A stretch of DNA of 6,471 bases from Candidatus Stahliibacteriota bacterium (lineage in GTDB: Bacteria; Hydrothermota; Tepidihabitantia; B3-TA06). The translations under genes were made by a program, and so were the position numbers. This document shows, piece after piece, positions 5,572 through 6,471 of the stretch; position 1 is the stretch's first letter, and each line of letters opens with the position of its first letter. The stretch is from positions 1 through 6,471 of the forward strand of contig JAUVJT010000123.1 of NCBI GenBank assembly GCA_030592225.1, in the 5' to 3' direction. The notes below the pieces were generated by a model. The model saw only the letters and a list, made by a program, of their open reading frames with translations, was not told the origin of the DNA and made no database searches.

Positions 5572-5607
5572 TTGACAAATGAATACATGAACATACAATC
5601 ATACATG
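5572..5607 (+). promoter_or_regulatory. arsR promoter, leaderless type
   Basis: A perfect TTGACA (5572-5577), 16-nt spacer, TACAAT (5594-5599, 5 of 6 consensus), then 5 nt and ATG at 5605. The -35 box begins with a TTG that could be mistaken for a start codon in the same frame. The promoter core contains repeated ATACATGAA words that could be the ArsR operator. Confidence 0.72.
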
Positions 5608-5609
5608 AA
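5583..5609 (+). repeat. Three tandem 9-bp ATACATGAA-like words over the arsR promoter
   Basis: ATACATGAA at 5583-5591 is repeated exactly at 5601-5609, 18 bp later. The word between them, CATACAATC (5592-5600), shares part of the pattern. The array covers the spacer, the -10 box and the start codon, where ArsR repressors normally bind to block RNA polymerase, so it is a candidate autoregulatory operator. ArsR sites are usually imperfect inverted repeats and this one is mainly direct, so the role is inferred. Confidence 0.45.
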
Positions 5610-5964
5610 AGGGTCACTCAAGATATTCAAGGCGCTATCCGACTCCACCCGGCTCAGAATCATGATGCTTCTTTTGGAGAAGGAGCTGTGTGTGTGCGAG
5701 CTTGAGAGCGTCCTTAACATGGAACAGTCGCGCATCTCACACGCCCTTCGGACGTTGCGCTACGCGGAGCTGATTGATGAACGCCGGGAAGGCCGCTGGG
5801 TTTTTTACGAGACGGCCAGGGAACTGTCCGACACCCTCACAAGTTATCTGAAAGAATCGGCAGCAGATAACAGGCAGGCTTTGGATGATCGAGAGAGAGC
5901 GGCAAGGCTTCTTGAATCTGATGAACCGAGGGGCAAGCGCTGTTCACTTCGAGACGGTAAATGA
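5605..5964 (+). CDS. arsR: ArsR-family arsenic/antimony-responsive repressor
   Basis: A 119-residue winged-helix repressor that releases its own promoter when As(III) or Sb(III) binds. The N-terminus KIFKALSDSTRLRIMMLLL (6-24) is typical. ELCVCEL at 27-33 is the classical metal box, with Cys29 and Cys31 as thiolate ligands. The recognition helix lies around 39-57 (MEQSRISHALRTLRYAELI) and the wing at 58-68 (DERREGRWVFY). Cys113 in the tail may be a third ligand. I place the start at ATG 5605: it gives the normal ArsR N-terminus and lies 5 nt after the -10 box. The in-frame TTG at 5572 would add 11 residues but is part of the -35 box. The stop overlaps the permease start as ATGA (5961-5964), so the two are co-transcribed and probably coupled. 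Confidence 0.9.
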   Translation: MKGSLKIFKALSDSTRLRIMMLLLEKELCVCELESVLNMEQSRISHALRTLRYAELIDERREGRWVFYETARELSDTLTSYLKESAADNRQALDDRERAARLLESDEPRGKRCSLRDGK

Positions 5965-6362
5965 ACTTTATCCTCGAATTCCTTAAGGGAGGATGGGCTG
6001 CATTGCTCGACTACCTCTCCGCCCACGTGCTTACCTGTTTGGTGCCGGCGTTCTTTATCGCCGGGGCCATCGCGGTGTTTCTGTCCCAGAAGGCAATACT
6101 CAAATACTTCGGACCTCGCTCACCCAAAATCGTCTCCTACAGCATTGCCTCAGTATCCGGCGTAATCCTCGCGGTATGCTCCTGCACCGTCCTCCCGCTC
6201 TTTGGAGGCATCTACAAGCGCGGGGCGGGCATTGGTCCGGCCACCGCGTTTCTTTACTCCGGCCCCGCCATCAACGTGCTGGCTATCGTTTACTCGGCTC
6301 GATTGCTCGGCTGGGAATTGGGATTGGCCCGGGTGGTGGGCGCAGCCTACATTCAACGTTGA
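5961..6362 (+). CDS. COG0701/DUF318-type permease (ArsP/YraQ family), truncated by an IS30 element
   Basis: The first 128 or so residues of a permease, followed by five codons and a stop contributed by the insertion element. Members of this family are usually about 300 residues or more with eight or so helices; only four segments are present (about 24-44, 61-81, 93-112, 115-130). The motif CSCTVLPLFGGIYKRGAGIG (73-92), followed by FLYSGPAINVLA, is the family signature. ArsP in this family exports trivalent organoarsenicals. The arsR gene with a 4-nt overlap makes an arsenical-efflux role likely here, though the exact substrate is unproven. Homology stops at LARVVGA (122-128); the rest (AYIQR) reads into the IS terminus, and the IS transposase ends on the opposite strand at 6353. 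The gene is therefore probably inactive; the distal half is outside the window. Confidence 0.82.
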   Translation: MNFILEFLKGGWAALLDYLSAHVLTCLVPAFFIAGAIAVFLSQKAILKYFGPRSPKIVSYSIASVSGVILAVCSCTVLPLFGGIYKRGAGIGPATAFLYSGPAINVLAIVYSARLLGWELGLARVVGAAYIQR

Positions 6363-6471
6363 AGTGCAACACTAAGGTTAGCGACTTCGAGGGGTGTTTT
6401 GAAGCCCAGGCACTTCCTGGGTCTGTTATTAAGCCTTGACTCTATCAACCTGATATCCTCGTCACTGATTA
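6348..6471 (-). mobile_element. IS30-family insertion sequence, one end (runs off right edge)
   Basis: The terminal part of an IS30-like element, recognised from its transposase C-terminus and from the abrupt loss of permease homology at about 6345-6352. The exact tip is uncertain by several bases because the opposite end and the target duplication are not visible. A 12-bp perfect palindrome TTCAACGTTGAA (6352-6363) lies at the tip and is probably part of the terminal inverted repeat. Confidence 0.75.
6353..6471 (-). CDS. IS30-family transposase, C-terminal 38 residues (5' end off right edge)
   Basis: The minus strand is open from the window edge to a TGA at 6355-6353. The visible 38 residues include SDEDIRLIESRLNNRPRKCL followed by GFKTPLEV. 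LNxRPRK-x-LG-x-x-TP-x-E is the well-known C-terminal signature of IS30-family DDE transposases. The catalytic residues lie further upstream, outside the window, so I cannot say whether the element is intact. Its stop codon is 7 nt from the stop codon of the truncated permease, which reads the same terminus from the other strand. Confidence 0.85.
   Translation of the reverse strand, partial: ISDEDIRLIESRLNNRPRKCLGFKTPLEVANLSVALQR

Noticed and set aside
5572..5604. TTG at 5572 as the arsR start codon
   Set aside because: It is the first three bases of a perfect TTGACA -35 box; the ATG at 5605 fits both the ArsR N-terminus and the promoter.
1..6471. CRISPR array, phage genes, toxin-antitoxin pair or defence system
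   Set aside because: I found no regularly spaced repeats with spacers and no matching protein motifs; the genes are ordinary apart from the IS end.

Overview
The window (about half G+C) looks like a chromosomal piece of a respiring bacterium. It carries a system II cytochrome c maturation pair, one tRNA, an arsenic-responsive operon start and several small housekeeping or uncharacterised genes. I cannot name the lineage. Nothing looks like phage or plasmid, and the only mobile element is an IS30-family end at the right edge. Both outer genes (ccsA at the left, the transposase at the right) run off the window.

Layout, left to right. Positions 1-1388, minus strand: resB followed by an 8-nt-overlapping ccsA, the membrane complex that moves haem across the membrane and attaches it to apocytochromes c. 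Positions 1389-1500: a compact divergent promoter region whose two -35 boxes form an inverted repeat. Positions 1501-2163, plus: a TPR protein with 36-residue repeats. Positions 2201-3558, plus: a good promoter, a possible 9-codon leader ORF, and a 431-residue protein of unknown function with a C-terminal two-helix membrane hairpin. Positions 3595-4410, plus: a sugar-isomerase-like TIM-barrel protein with its own promoter. Its 3' end overlaps by 33 bp the convergent gene on the minus strand. Positions 5499-4378, minus: an apparent transcription unit made of a PCC/DUF296-domain protein, a CAT-anticodon tRNA and a membrane protein with a possible PH-like domain. Positions 5572-6362, plus: an ArsR repressor with the ELCVCEL arsenic-binding box, overlapping by 4 nt a COG0701-type permease. 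The permease is cut after about 128 residues by the IS30-family element, so the arsenical-efflux arm is probably inactive here, at least as a single polypeptide.

The most striking feature is regulatory. Five start codons (resB, the TIM-barrel gene, the PCC gene, arsR, and the 9-codon leader ORF) each sit exactly 5 or 6 nt behind a TANNNT -10 box. Each -10 box has a TTGACA or TTTACA -35 box 16-17 nt further upstream. Transcripts from such promoters would begin at or next to the start codon, meaning leaderless mRNAs. In contrast, the TPR gene, the 431-residue gene and ccsA have clear Shine-Dalgarno sequences. The local genome therefore seems to use both initiation modes, and this also corrects the start of arsR: the TTG at 5572 belongs to the -35 box, and the ATG at 5605 is the likely start.
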